Source of the DNA: Auanema rhodensis
Lineage: Eukaryota > Nematoda > Chromadorea > Rhabditida > Rhabditidae
DNA length: 64,000 nt
Assembly (NCBI GenBank): GCA_964057225.1
Contig: OZ059900.1
Coordinates: 6,210,501 to 6,274,500, forward strand
Direction of reading: 5' to 3'
A program made the translations under genes and the position numbers. Below are positions 13,065 through 26,100 of this stretch, piece after piece. The notes under the pieces are model-generated. The model saw only the letters and a list, made by a program, of their open reading frames with translations, was not told the origin of the DNA and did not search any database. Numbering within the stretch: the stretch's first letter is position 1; every line of letters starts with the position of its first letter.

Positions 13065-14541
13065 GATAAATACAACAATCGGTTGCAGTTGTCAATTTTT
13101 TTATTATTATTCAGGAAAGGAGAGCTTTAAGAGCATTATCTGACCATGATTTTGACTATTTTCACAAAATCTTTTCGTACAAATTTTAATTTTCACCTGT
13201 TTATCTTTTATTTCTAGCATTTAGCTTGCCGCTCCAATCTCTCATATAATGGATTAAATAGTACAACATTATATAAAAGCTCATATGAGATCTGTTTTCT
13301 TTAAAAGTTTTTTTTAAAGTTTTCTTTAAATTTCAAATGAGCAAAATTTACATAAACTAATAGTACTAATGGATATACATATGGAATTTTAATTTTTTAA
13401 ATGACTATATATCTCATATATTATATGTATATTAGAGTAATCACATATAAGTTATGTGATCTAAAAGATCTTATATCTCGTTGTTATTTAATCCTTTTTT
13501 TATATTTTGCTTTCATGCTGTGATGAAGCTGTTTCATTCTCCCCCCTCTCGCAAACATCATATCACTATATACACTAGTTAGTATGGCAACCGACATCTG
13601 GCAAATCCAGCTGTTGCATAACAATGTCTTTGGAACATCTAACTTTTTGATTTTTTATATTTTTTCACTATTGTTTCAAATTATTTTTAGATATTATGTA
13701 ACAGTTGAACATTAAAGCATTGGCCTAATTCTTCTGTAAGCACGATTCTCTGCACTTCACAGATGTATCACAATCTTTTGTTATCAAAATACAAACAAAA
13801 CTTCAGATTCGAGGACAGAACTTTGTCGATCAGTTGTTGAAACGCACAAGATGATGACGAATTTGTAATTGTGAGGAATACTGAAAGACCGGAATCTGGC
13901 TAATGTCTTGATACCGAGTGCAATTTTATTTTAATCGGAAAATGGAAAAGCGCATGACTTTGTGGAAAAACTGACAAAAAAGTTTGAAATAGAGTCCCAT
14001 TTTTTGATGATGTTCAAAGAATTGTAATGTCTCAAGATAATACTTCTAAACTTTAAAAAATGGATGCTCACACACTCGCATTAATGAGTTTATTGCACTA
14101 ATCAATAGAATTTTTTATTTACATTCAAAGTTTCACGAAATAATGTAATTTAAAATTTCAATTTTCAACTTAACTATAGATTTTTTCGCCTGTTATTTAC
14201 AGATATCATTATTGCCAGCTAATTGTCTGATACCATGCTAACAATATCATCATCATCAGCCTACTAGTAATAAACAGCCCAGTTTACCAGCGTTAAAAAA
14301 ATAAATATCTATTAGAAACAATTAATGAATTCATTACGTTTCATCCATATCATATGAACAATGATATAGCGATGTGAACCGAAGATTTTTCTTTCATTAT
14401 TCATGGAATTGAACCGAGTAATGCCGTTTATATTTCCTCATTTTACTACGCTTTGCTCATTCTTACAACTTTTTCATCTAGATCGTGTTTCAAGTTGATA
14501 GTGCTTAATTTTGAAGTACAGTGTAGTGGCTGTACTGCTTT

Positions 14542-14647
14542 TTACGCTTTTTTTCGCAGTTTTTTCCGACCATCATCCATTAGTTTCAGCACATCCTGTC
14601 TTTCGATAGTTTGTCTATTCAGCTTCGTGATTGCGTGATTGTTGCCG
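14542..14647 (-). CDS. Candidate 3'-terminal coding exon, unknown product
   Basis: The acceptor gtgagtttcag on the minus strand opens a 34-residue frame rich in Lys/Arg (NHAITKLNRQ...KLMDDGRKKLRKKA-stop). It resembles a basic cytoplasmic or nuclear tail. A second frame from the same acceptor is open for fewer codons. No partner exon was identified. Confidence 0.25.
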
Positions 14648-15529
14648 CTGAAACTCACATCATTGGACCACATAAATTGGCCTCTAATTACACAGCGTGG
14701 CTAACTTCCATACAAAAAGTTTGAATTCAAATCTTTTCAATTTGAATACGGCTTCAATGAGAACAGGACACAAGCAAGAGCATAAAATCAGAAGCTGATA
14801 GAAGACCATGATGATGTCGATGCATGTCATGTCACATCATTTCTTATTGTAATAGGAAAGGCACTGAGTAGGAAGAGACAGGATGTTCTGGTTCAGACTG
14901 CAACTGCATTAAACATCCTCAAACGGATAGGATAGACAAAGTGAAACATAGAGAAGTTATACCATAAAGCGGGAAATAGGAGGAGCAAAAAGCACTTGTG
15001 ATATTTTGAATTTAAGCCAACTAACAGCTCTAAGAGACAGTTAATTGCGCATCCAGTTTGCTCACTACTCAGCTTTGTGCTTCATCCAAAATATGCCGTT
15101 TGCTCTGCCTTTTTCACTTCTATACTCTAAGTTTTTAATTTGAAATTATAATTCTTATTTTCAAAAACTACATTCCCTTTTTAATCTCGCTCAAACAATC
15201 TCATATGACATATCTCTATAAGCACACATTACTTAGAATAAGTGCTCAAATCTCAAAATAAATCTAAATCCATCTATATCTTTTTGAGAAAAAGAAAAGC
15301 CGCTGAAAATTTTTTTTACGAAATGTGAATAAAATTAACTTCCCCCCCTATATAGTTTGAATGAGCGGACACATTGATGAAAATTTCTATTATTTCTAAC
15401 GAATTTATTTATAATTATCATGTATATGTTTTTGTTTTTAAATATATGTCATTACCCGTTCGTCTTGATATAATTTAATTTTATATTTATCTAATTTAAT
15501 CTTTTTACACTATGATTACAGGTGAAATT
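14648..15529. other. Upstream region of flp-12; no gene seen
   Basis: AT-rich sequence. It presumably includes the promoter of the neuropeptide gene, but I recognise no specific regulatory motif. An AG acceptor at 15519-15520, ten bases before the ATG, is a likely trans-splice or 5'UTR-intron site. Confidence 0.4.
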
Positions 15530-16038
15530 ATGAAAAGCATTAGCGTCATTGCTTTGTTCATCTGCTTCCTTATTGTCAATGCTCAGAGCGACGGTTAGTT
15601 GAAACATTGTACTTTTTTTTGAAAATTATCAATTAAAAATCAAATTTATTGGAAATATATGTTGATATTGTTCATGAATATTAGATACTTGTATTAGTTA
15701 AGTATTTAAACAAATATATATATATATCTACTATGGCTACTTGTTTTTATGTAATTATATATACTTATTCTAGGATCTGTTGATGCAGCGCTGGTTGCCC
15801 AACAAGAGCAAGACCTAGAAATGCTGAATGAGGTACAAAGAACAATTAGTTTTCAATATTAAATTCTCATTTAGCTATCATCTCGTCTCGTAAACTCATT
15901 AAAGATTGTTCAGAATCTTAGAGATGGTAACGAACATTTCGTATATATTTTAATTATCTGCTTATTTCAGGTCCTCAAGGCAAAGTGGCTGAGAAGCGTC
16001 GTAATAAGTTCGAATTCATTCGTTTTGGACGTAAATGA
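15530..16038 (+). CDS. flp-12: FMRFamide-like neuropeptide precursor FLP-12
   Basis: Four exons (15530-15593, 15774-15832, 15875-15926, 15971-16038) encode 80 residues. Residues 1 to about 19 (MKSISVIALFICFLIVNAQS) form a signal peptide. The precursor ends with a dibasic site and a single peptide, KR-RNKFEFIRF-G-RK-stop; the Gly is the amide donor and RK the C-terminal cleavage signal. The RNKFEFIRFamide product is the conserved nematode FLP-12 peptide, a secreted neuropeptide acting on G-protein-coupled receptors. All introns fit phase and GT-AG; two are about 42-44 bp and the first is 180 bp. The ATG lies just after an AG acceptor, consistent with trans-splicing. Identification is firm from the peptide itself. 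Confidence 0.95.
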
Positions 16039-17243
16039 GCATTGATCATGAAATCGAACTGCCATACAGTTTATGAGGGAGAACTGTGTGGCAGAACGAT
16101 TTCGTGAAAGGCACTCATTTGCCACATGACCCGTTGCGCTTTATTATGCTGCTGCTATTGCTGCTTATGATTATTATGAAATTTAACAAAACGTTTTATG
16201 CGATCCGATCTTACACACCCACAATTGTCTCCAGAAGGTGTCTTCACTAGTACACAAACTCACACACATGATCTCGAGCATCGTCATTGATTGTTGCTGA
16301 ATGAATATGTTGCAGAAATTGTGTTTTTGTTGTTGCAAATGTACAAGTTCAATCAAACAATAGCCTTATTTACATCGAAACGACGAAAATTACTCAATTG
16401 AAGAAGCAATTTTGAAAAACCATCTATACGAGATCTTAACATCTATACAAGTTTTTTTTAATATAATGTTTGGTACATGCATTCTTTATTAGAAATTAAA
16501 TATTGAAACAAATAATATAAAATTAAAAAAAATATTATTTTGCATTAAAATCTTAAAAAATATGAGAATTACAACCAGAATCGGATGTCAAAACTTGAAA
16601 AGTCTCAAAACTGGAACGCTTATGTTCAGCTTGAAGAAAAAATATCATATTAGATAAATAAATTACAAAACGAAATTGCTCAGCAATTTCGCTATTAGAT
16701 CATATGGCTTAAAGCAAAAGTTAAGCAATACTATGTGTTAGTATTCACTAACATGGAATAAGAGGAGTAGTAGATGTAGTTAAGCAGAAAGCTAAACTTT
16801 CATATAGCGCGAATCTTTTATATCTGTATATATGCACATGAAATATTAGCTAGTTCAACATTCTGCTCAACCAATCTTTTTTTGTCTTGAATGATGTGAC
16901 AAGTTAGTTGACCGTTATCGGATAATTTTTTAGAATGAAGCTATTTAGAAAATCATAGAAAAATTAGAAAATTAGAATATTTCAATACATATATGGAATG
17001 GTTGCATAAGTATGTTTCTAATTTTTTAACATATAAAAAAAGGAGATAATTACATATACGATGATGGACTAGATATTTGTACCACATACCATTACAAGAA
17101 TTTTTTTACATCAACTTCTGGATCCTTGGTATCTTCAAATTTGAATTCACGGAAGAAAGAATAAACGCTACTTGTCAATTTTTGTTTTTGATGAAAAATT
17201 TTAATCAAATGTTGGACTGCGCTAAAATGTTTATTATTCTATT
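16039..17243. other. Intergenic, convergent 3' ends; no gene seen
   Basis: Presumed 3'UTR of flp-12 (moderately GC-richer to about 16,440), then AT-rich spacer to the 3' end of the minus-strand gene. Confidence 0.5.
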
Positions 17244-19877
17244 TTATATTTCTTCTAATTCAAAATACCTTCGAATTGTGATAGTGACGTATTTCGTTCC
17301 GGTTTCTTTACCCAAGTGTGGCTCTAGTTTCACGGTGCAGAATGTTCTTTTAAAGAAATGAAGTGAACGAATTTTTCTTTTACATAGTTGCACATTAATA
17401 AGTTCGTGAAACTTTTTCAAGCAAAATACCTATGAGATAAGAAATATAGTGAAAAAATATTTTTCTACTTACAATAGCTCGTGTTTGACTGTGTTCCACA
17501 GCTTCATTAAAGAGAGCACTTCTTACATATACAAGCCGATTTGAATTGTGGAATGTAACAGTATTTTCAGCACGATTATATAGCAGTTTAATATCAATCA
17601 CAGGCTCCGAGCTAGATAGCGCAAGGCTTTAAACTAGTTTACATTATTAGAACTTACGAATCGGGAAGCGAAACTTGTATTGTTTCGCATGCAGAAGTCA
17701 ATTCTTTTGGGTTTATAGTGGTTCCAGCTACCTGCAACAACGAGCTTCATAAAATAAATTAAATTAATATGATTAAACTAACACTGAATTTTTGCATCAC
17801 CTCTAAGCCTTTACATGTGGTAATTTTACCCCAAACGGGATCTGAAAAGAGATTTGTTTACTTAAATTTTGTGAAAATGATGAGGTTTACCAAATCTTGT
17901 ACCACATCGAATATACGTCTGATTTCGAGAAGTACGCATTAAAATGGCTTGTTCGTAATATTGGCGGTATACCTTAGCGCGACCAAGAGGGAAAACAACA
18001 AGAGGATACTCTGTACTTCTCAGACAATGCAGAGAAAAGAAAGCTTCAAGTCCTTGATCTTTGATTAGTTCAACAATTTGCATGAAGTTCAAATAGCATA
18101 CACTCAACACTCTTATTGTAAACCATGTGTCTGAAATAATTTGATGACAAACCAACTTTGAGCTGCTAAGATTACGCTGAGAGTGGAACAGACAACGTGA
18201 ACTTCTTCTTCGAAAATTGCTAACTATATGTTTACATTTTATAAGCATCGACTCAAAACTTTCCAATATAGATTGGAAATCGCAAAGTTCGTATATATAT
18301 TCGAGAGTCATGTTCAAACTGTCTTCACGCAAACCGTCGTTTATTTGGCTCATGCACTTGATTATATTGTATAATGCATCAAAAATTGTATTCATATGCT
18401 GACAATGCGAACCTTAATATAATTCATAAATAATACTTACTTTCATCAGCCGATCAAATAGTTAAAACGAAACTCACAACCGCAGATAGTAATGCGGTAC
18501 ATAAGACGAGCCATTAGAGGTGGATCAAAAACCAAAAATTGTTTGTTCTTTTTCTCGACTTTTTTATTAAAATCATCTAAAAGTTTATGTACTAATAGAG
18601 TTCGAGTGCAATATTCTTCTTGTTCAATAAAAAAGTCATCTATAACAGAAACAATGTTACTGATTGAAGTGGTTCATAATGGTTACCATCAGGATGACTA
18701 TCTGGTACTGTAATTCCTGGATCCTCTCCATGATTTAGTTGATAAGCAGTTTGAATACAAGCACGATGAAGTTTATTTGGATGCGAAACATTAAGAATCT
18801 CCCTCGCAATAGTGTTGCATAACTCCTCAGAGGGCGGGTACTGAGGAGCCAAAGCTGCACATAAAAGTTCCTGTTCGGTGTACTTAGAATTCGATTTGGG
18901 TAAAAGACATTGCTCAACAGGATGAGTCGTTTCCACAATTATATCTTTGTTGTTAAGAACTTGTTGGTCTACATTAAGATCAACGGGTTTGCTACATGTA
19001 ACAACATCAGCTGTCAACTGTTCATTCCCGCTCACAGGACTACCTGGTAACTGCTCACTATTACTAACACAATCAGCTGCCAATTGCTTATTAGCGCTCA
19101 TTGGACTGACTGGTAATTCTTCATTACCACAAACGGCTGCCGTTGTTAATTCATTAACTGCTTGCACTGCGATCGTATCATCCATTAAAGTTGGTAGCTC
19201 ATCGATTGAATAAGTTTCCTCTTCCATATTATCATTCACCAAAACTTGTTGCTCTTCACTATGATCAATTGGCTCATCACGAACAGGATTAGTATTTGAT
19301 GTATTAGATATACATCCAACTAGCGAAGATGGTTGCTGTTCTAAGGAAAAAAATTCATTTACTGGTGTAGTGCTATTTGGAGAACTCAATTGCAACTCAT
19401 TAACACTGATAGGCTCAGTTGCAGCGAAAATTGCTGGTTGTTGAAACGGAACAATATTATTATTTTCTAAGCTTGCTGATTCTATATTAGACGCTGGATC
19501 ATTCATGTCAAAATAAAAAAATTCACTCATAAAATTCCTGAGTAATGGAGTTTGCATTAGAGGTAGCGTTGCTGTAGGCTCTATAAGGTATATTACAACT
19601 TCGCTCTGCTCTATGCTCTCAGTTACTCACCCTGCTGAAAAGAAGGCTCATCTATGTTCATTGCTTCTCCTTGTTCGTTTGCCTCAGAACGTTTCTTTCT
19701 TTCGTTTTCCTCTCCTAAATTCATAAGAGCAGTCTTCAACTGTATAATTCAAGTAGGTTTCTCACTTTCTTTACGTTCTAATGCCTCAAGCTGTGCTATT
19801 AATAGAGTTTCTAAATCTTCATGCCCGAGAAGGTGGAAACCGACTTTATCTGCAGGAGGTTGCCCGTCAGATTCCAT
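17244..19877 (-). CDS. Unrecognised 736-residue protein with charged N-terminus and Glu/Ser-rich repeats
   Basis: Nine phase-consistent exons: 19877-19766, 19714-19631, 19580-18687, 18639-18481, 18412-17891, 17841-17801, 17731-17658, 17611-17473, 17429-17244. Introns are all 43-69 bp. Residues about 30-60 are highly charged (ERKEREENERKKRSE), possibly coiled coil. A long acidic, Ser/Gln/Glu-rich low-complexity region follows, with imperfect copies of a motif like GNEELPVSPMSANKQLAAD / NSEQLPGSPVSGNEQLTAD. The C-terminal half (about 340-736) is ordered-looking: Cys- and Leu-rich helices, then FDPVWGKITTCKG and a basic tail ending TITIRRYFELEEI. No signal peptide or transmembrane segment is apparent. 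I do not recognise the family. Two short introns were inferred because the unspliced frame stops. Confidence 0.8.
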
Positions 19878-21942
19878 CTCAATTCCCAAATTTCTAGAAC
19901 AATATTCAAGCTTATAGTAAACATCAAATGATATCAAGAAGCTTAAAACAATCAATTTTAATGACAAAAATGAAAGAAAAAAATCGATGCTTAAACAATA
20001 ACAAAATATTGTAAGACTCGTTTGTAATGGTCGAACATAAAAAACCATCTAGTGTTCAAATATAACAGAAATATAACGCAAATCAAATGCGAACGCTTCT
20101 CTCATGACTAAAACAGTGTTCGCTACGTCTGATATGACTAAATGATTACGTGGCACACCAATCCAGACAGTATTCGGTTAAATGATAATTATTTATTTAT
20201 AATGAATGACCGATGAAACAAATAAGGTAGAAGCTTGTCAATATTTCATGTTTAACAGTTCTTCCTTAAAGATTGTTCAAAAGTGAAAATATTTTTAATG
20301 AGAAACAACGAGATGGAAGTATTTGAAGTAATCTTTCTCACTTTTCAAGGATATGTTTCTTTAAAATTCAAAAGCCATATGCGAAAAAATTAGAAAACAT
20401 GATGTAGATAAAGATAGAACAGAGCAATTCACTCATACTAGTGAGCACTGGTATACTGGTAGGAACATCTAGTTCGCTCTGTCAATTAACAGATAATTTT
20501 CGTCGATAGGGAGGCATATCTTTTGAATAATGAAAATCATGAAATGAGGTAAGGGATACATTAATAAAAAGAATTTTCGGGGAGAATGAATGCATAATCA
20601 CTTTATATTAAGTTGAAAAAAAGTTTATCATGACTGAGTATATGAATGACAAAAAAGTCTAAATAGTTGGTTGCTATGAAGTTGTTGCTAAGGATGAATA
20701 TACTAGCATCATATCCTTTTTCCGAGTTTTAATGAGTTGAGAAGTAAATATAACATCAGGAATATAGAATAAAGGGCTTATTGAACAAAGTTCTAATTCC
20801 AAAATAAAAAGTCTAATTAAAATGAATGAATGATGGTTTTAGATAAAAATAGGTTTTATTCATAATGTTGGAGATTAGATTAAGTTTTAAATATTTGATA
20901 GGAATAGTTCGACCGTTTAGTGCGAATGATCGAAATACAATGACTATAGAAGAACATGTGGAGAAACAGTAGAATGGATAGCTATTCAAACTTCAAATTC
21001 TATTGTATCATGAACGTCGAAAAAAAAAGCACTTTGTTTTTGTCGTGGTTCTTGGTAAAACATTTAAATTTTTTGATTTCTAAATGGTTTTCTTATTGCT
21101 CGAAATAGTGACAACGTAGCTGTATGCTATTGTTTGATTCTCAAAAATAACAGTTAAGTCTGAACTAAGATTCAAATAATTAAACTCACGTATCACCAAT
21201 ATCAATCTGGTAGCTGATTCGGAAACTGATACTTACATATGGTTGTGCTTACAAGACATTTATTTAAATGAATTGCTATTGAAGAAACAATCTGCCGTTC
21301 ATATGAGATTATGAATGATCTTGAAAGATTATTTTCAAAAGGTAGTAAAGCCAATAGTCTGATAACCACTAGCTATGAGGTTGATAAAAAGAAATGAGAA
21401 AGAATCTGTTTTATAATCCTATTTGTTTAGGCTCCTCCCCTTCACAAGATATCAATATTAATTTTTTTTGGAGTTAAACTCGAAAAGTATAGCATTACTT
21501 CTCAACTAACGACAACAAAAAAGTATTTTAAGTTTAAAAAATTCTGAAATATGAACAATAAGAAAAATCGAGACTAAGGTGGTTAATGTATATAAAATTG
21601 TCATGAATAGCTATACTGATATATATAGTTAATAGTTGAAAATAAGATAATCAATTAACAAAATTTACCTGCTAATCGACAATTAATACAATTAAATACT
21701 TAATAAAAAAGAAATAAATCTTACTCTATTTTGTTCAATTTTAGCTAGCATTAGCATGCAGCTGTCACCTATATTCAATCCTCTCGTCTGCATAATTGAA
21801 AAATCTCCAAATCGAACAAACGTTTAAAACGTTTATTTAACTGTTTAATTAACACAATTATTCTAATAAATATATATATTCTTCTAGAATTTACTTTTCC
21901 AGAAATATATATACTAATAATTAACCCCCTTAAAGCCACTTC

Positions 21943-22070
21943 TCTTATTCTAGCCTCCCAATCCTTGAACAAATGAAAATGTTCGTACAGTGACTCCAAC
22001 TTCCTAGCTATTTTTGTCTCACACCCTAGCATTTTTTTTGACATAGTCATAACCTTCTTGACTACCTCTG
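21943..22070 (-). CDS. Candidate coding segment, unknown product
   Basis: On the minus strand an acceptor (atttaaacag) opens a frame of about 40 residues with strong helical, charged character (...MSKKMLGCETKIARKLESLY...WEARIREVALRG), after which composition turns AT-rich. A second frame across the same DNA, extending upstream to about 22,140, is Cys-containing. The two frames overlap, so either this is one exon or a decayed element with a frameshift. No recognisable domain. Confidence 0.2.
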
Positions 22071-22902
22071 TTTAAATGGTAGCATTTGCCAACTATATGC
22101 CGACATATCCACGCTCTCTCAATATCACAGCTCCAACTTTCTTTTTTTTAAACCTATCATATTAATCATAGTTTATTAAGGAAAGCTTGCTTACTATTTG
22201 CTCTTTCTAATTACTTTTTACATAAAGGTAACTGTGGCAAACTTAATCAAAGAATCTTTGCTTGGCATTTTTGTTTTCATAATCGACCTATATCGAAAAA
22301 TGCCATGTGTATATTCAGTCCAAAGAAAGAATGATAAAGGTAAAGTTGAACGAAAATTCTATAACAGATAAGTCGAGTAAAAAAAGTTTTTCAGCTATAT
22401 TTCGGAAAAAATAGAACGGAATTATCGGTGAAAGTATGTAATTTGGAAGTATTTCATTCACTTCAATTGAATTAAATGACTATACTTGTCTACAGAGTAA
22501 GTTAAAGTGTCAAAAGAAAAGTTCTATCCTACGTTGGCATTTATACTTTTCTCTTTTGCTTATCTATTATTTAAGATGTTCAGAAAAAAAAGTTTCTCGA
22601 TCAATCTTTTACAACTTTTTTTGGATTTCACATTTAGAATGAGTTTTTGGATGAGAGCCAAAATCAGATAGGATTCAATAGAATTTGTTTATTTCTGATT
22701 GACTGATAACTTGAGGTACAAAGACAGTTATCCAACAAAAGTCAGATTACTTGATAAATGAGTATTTGCTCCTAAAAAGCTGTCTATTGAAAATTTTATT
22801 TAGTCAAACAGCTGAAACATGGGAAAAAAAGAGGAAAGATTTCAAAAAGTTCGTATAACCTATCTTTTTTTATTTCCTAAACAAAGAATTTCCATAGCAA
22901 CT

Positions 22903-22904
<2 letters not shown>

Positions 22905-22939
<35 letters not shown>
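22905..22939. repeat. (TA)n microsatellite
   Basis: Uninterrupted TA dinucleotide run of about 16-17 units. Confidence 0.9.
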
Positions 22940-22941
<2 letters not shown>

Positions 22942-24444
22942 GAATTAGTAAACACAGCTTATGTAGACTTTAATCAGTTTCTATTATAATACTAAATATG
23001 TCTCTCATCCAAAAATTCATGACGTTTCAATGAGTTGTACTCAACGTTTAGTGATGATATTTAATGAAAACTGCTCAAAAAATTATATTTTCCGTTTTCA
23101 TGACCAGCTCTTTCAACCAAATACTGATGCTACATTGAAAAAAGAAGTCAAAATTACTAAACGTACGCGTTAATGCCAGATGAGGTTAGATGCTGCTGTA
23201 CAGAATAAAGTCAGAAATCTGTGATTGGAACAAATACTGCCAGAAAGAAAATTTATTAGGGTAGTTCATTTTCACAATTAAAATTCTTGGAAAATAAATA
23301 TGAATTTGAATAGTTGTCTTGATTTCTTTTGTGTTGAAAGTTAATTAAAACAAAAAAGTTTATTCAATGCATCACTAACTAAATTGCTCTCATACTTACA
23401 CATGTGCATCTTGAATATTCTTAAATATAGTGGTTATTCATGATTTTGCTCTTTTCTAACAAACTTTTTTTCTACATATTTTACACGAATGAATAATTAT
23501 CTCCAATTATAACTGGGAAATTTCACTAATTTGATTTTTCCTTCAAGATATGAATGACTATTTTCAATTTTAGACTTCATTCACTAGTAGCGAACTTGAA
23601 AGAGGTTTATCATCATTCTTTCGCGTTCTCTGAGTTCCTTGTACAATATATAAAATAAAACTAAGATTTGAATTATTAAATAAATATATTCAAATATATC
23701 ATATACCACATGTTTTTTTTGGAAATTTCTCTTCCAGGCACGCTTTTGCAAACAAAAATATTTATCTGAAGAGCTATAAATAGCCACTCATATAAATAAA
23801 ATTAATTGGTAAAAATCACAGGAACGGTATTTGTTTCCCAATTTGACTGATAAAAATTGCCATTACACATATATTTTTATATCTTCGTTTAGAAAACAAC
23901 ACGTTAATTGCAACACTACAGTTGATATATGATTTCAAAACAGCATATCCGTTTTTTGTATGAAAATATGATTTTTATTTCAATTTCATTCAAAAACAAT
24001 GATAATAACCAAAACGGTTTTCAGTTCAGAACAGCTGTCTAGTACCGTATACTTGACTACAAGCATAAAATACATTCGAAATACAGTTTTTAGGTTTGCA
24101 AAAAACGATATTTGCAAGTAAAAATAAGGTGTTATCCCCCGAAATCTATTTATTATTAGAACGAATATACTTTGTTTTACTTGAGAGCATATATCACTCG
24201 AACTAACATGAAGGACGGATCATCCTTGGAGCTTCAAACAATTGGAAAATGCATATTAAATGCTTATACTTAAGTCTTCATCGAGCTCTATTTGTATCTT
24301 ATGAGATTATATCTTTAATGCGTAATACAAACATAAATCTGTATTTCATTCAATTTGCCAAACTAATCAGCTATCATCTCAACTAAATCTAGTTGATTAT
24401 TAAATAAAAAAAAGGATATAGCAGCAATCATAAATATACGTATT

Positions 24445-24470
24445 TGTATATATATATATATATATATAAG
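24445..24470. repeat. (TA)n microsatellite
   Basis: Short TA run next to ATAG/TAGA-type repeats that continue to about 24,570. Confidence 0.8.
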
Positions 24471-25898
24471 AAGTTACATGATAAAATATATAATAATGAA
24501 CAACATATGTAGATATATATAGATAAAGACAAGTATAGATATATGTATAGATAGATGGATGTATATATAGTTTACAACTGAATATTGGACGTATTTTAAT
24601 GATTTTTTTGGCATATATATTATCACATTAGCTATTATTTTAATAGTAGTGATGAACAATGATGAATAAAATAAAATCTCTATGAAAAAAAACACTGTTT
24701 TACTACTATTTAGATTTTTTTTATTAGTCACATATAAAATCTACGCGCTCGTAGCTATAACAATTGTATTTTGATCAATTTGTTAATTATGTGATGATCA
24801 ATTTTATATTATTATATTAGATTATCTTAATTATTTGTAGATTCTCAATTCGGTATATATATACATTTATATTTTACATTTTACTTACTTTTTCTACTTA
24901 CTTGTTAAAGGTTTGTTAATTTTTTTTTTCTGAAAATACTTGATATATACTATAAAATGTAAAAAAAAGCATTTTTTATATCTTTTATAATAACTGAAGA
25001 ACTAAAATCATTACATGCTAAATATTATAAATTATTGGATGCATCATAAATAATATAAATAATCATAATCCCAGTAGAGAAAAAGGGATTTTTTTCTTCT
25101 CACTCTTCTCTCACTCTTCTTCTCCTTATAGACTATCATTGGGTCCATCTGAGAAATCATATTGAACTTAATATCAACGCATTTTGATGATAAAACTGTT
25201 TTATAACCACGCTGTTTGCTTAAGATTTTGCATCAATATCAATCTTTTTTTCTCCTTTTTTTTCACGTTTGAGTATATCTTGATGTTATATCCACTTAAA
25301 GTCATCAACAAATGAAATTATGCAAAACAAAAGAATAATTGCTTAGTGCTAAGTGCATCTAATACATGGAAGATGAGCAGACACTTCTTTTTCTTAAAGT
25401 GTCTAGCAAATAAAGCTCAATCGCTCGATCAATGCTATTTCGGCTGCTTGCTCACATCATCATCTACCTTCTATCGTCACTATTCTATCGTGTCTTGCTA
25501 TTAAGCATGTATAGATAGTTTTTAGAAAATTTTCTTCAAAAAAATTAGTATTTAATCAAATTAATCAAAGTTAGAATAACTTCCTTGTCTTAACTTTTTT
25601 TTTCTAACGTGTTCATATATCATTAATAGTCTACTAATTGTTTTGCCACAGTATACTAAACTTATACTATACAAGTTCAAAAATTAATTGAATTAGAAAT
25701 TATTTTATGAGATTTCAGCTTCTGTGTTTTGATCCAAAAAATGTGAGTTTTATGTACTCGTAGGCAAAATTCTTTTTATCTTCAGGCACCTGCTGATGTG
25801 CCACACATCTCTCCGTGTCAAATCAAAGCTATGTTTGATTTCTACTCATATTGCACATTATTTGACACGGTTCACAAAAAAAACTGAAGACTACTCAC

Positions 25899-26100
25899 TT
25901 ATTCTCGGTTCCTTCCTATAAGCACACACGCATCTGATATATGATGCTAACCTCGTAGCTAAACATTCCAGACATTGATCAGGCTCATCTTTCTCTTCAA
26001 ACTGAAAAGTTAAATTTGTATATTTTTGTGAGCAAGAAAGAGCATTTAAACGACTCGTAAATGAAAGCCAAAATAAAACTAAGCACTTAGCAATCTTCAT
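25899..26100 (-). CDS. Candidate small secreted Cys-containing protein (first exon)
   Basis: The ATG at 26100 lies 24 bases after a good acceptor (atttcttag), as in trans-spliced nematode genes. Residues 1 to about 20 (MKIAKCLVLFWLSFTSRLNA) are a clear signal peptide. The mature part has five cysteines in the pattern C...CxxC...CxC, an N-glycosylation site (NLT) and acidic EEKDEPD. The frame meets a donor, ATAA|gtgagt, at 25899 in phase 1; reading through gives a stop two codons later. A phase-compatible continuation lies near 25,490-25,400 (...SSRNSIDRAIELYLLDTL..., minus strand) but its acceptor is weak. Family not recognised. Confidence 0.5.

Larger units (their letters stand above)
19878..25898. 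other. Gene-poor stretch
   Basis: No gene supported across about 6 kb of AT-rich sequence. It contains a TA microsatellite, a candidate exon at 21,900-22,070 (-) and a hairpin-forming inverted repeat near its right end (25,813-25,870). Confidence 0.45.

Noticed and set aside
17077-17361. 94-codon plus-strand frame
   Set aside because: Opposite the last exon of the minus-strand gene ending at 17,244, which fits a nine-exon phase-consistent model.
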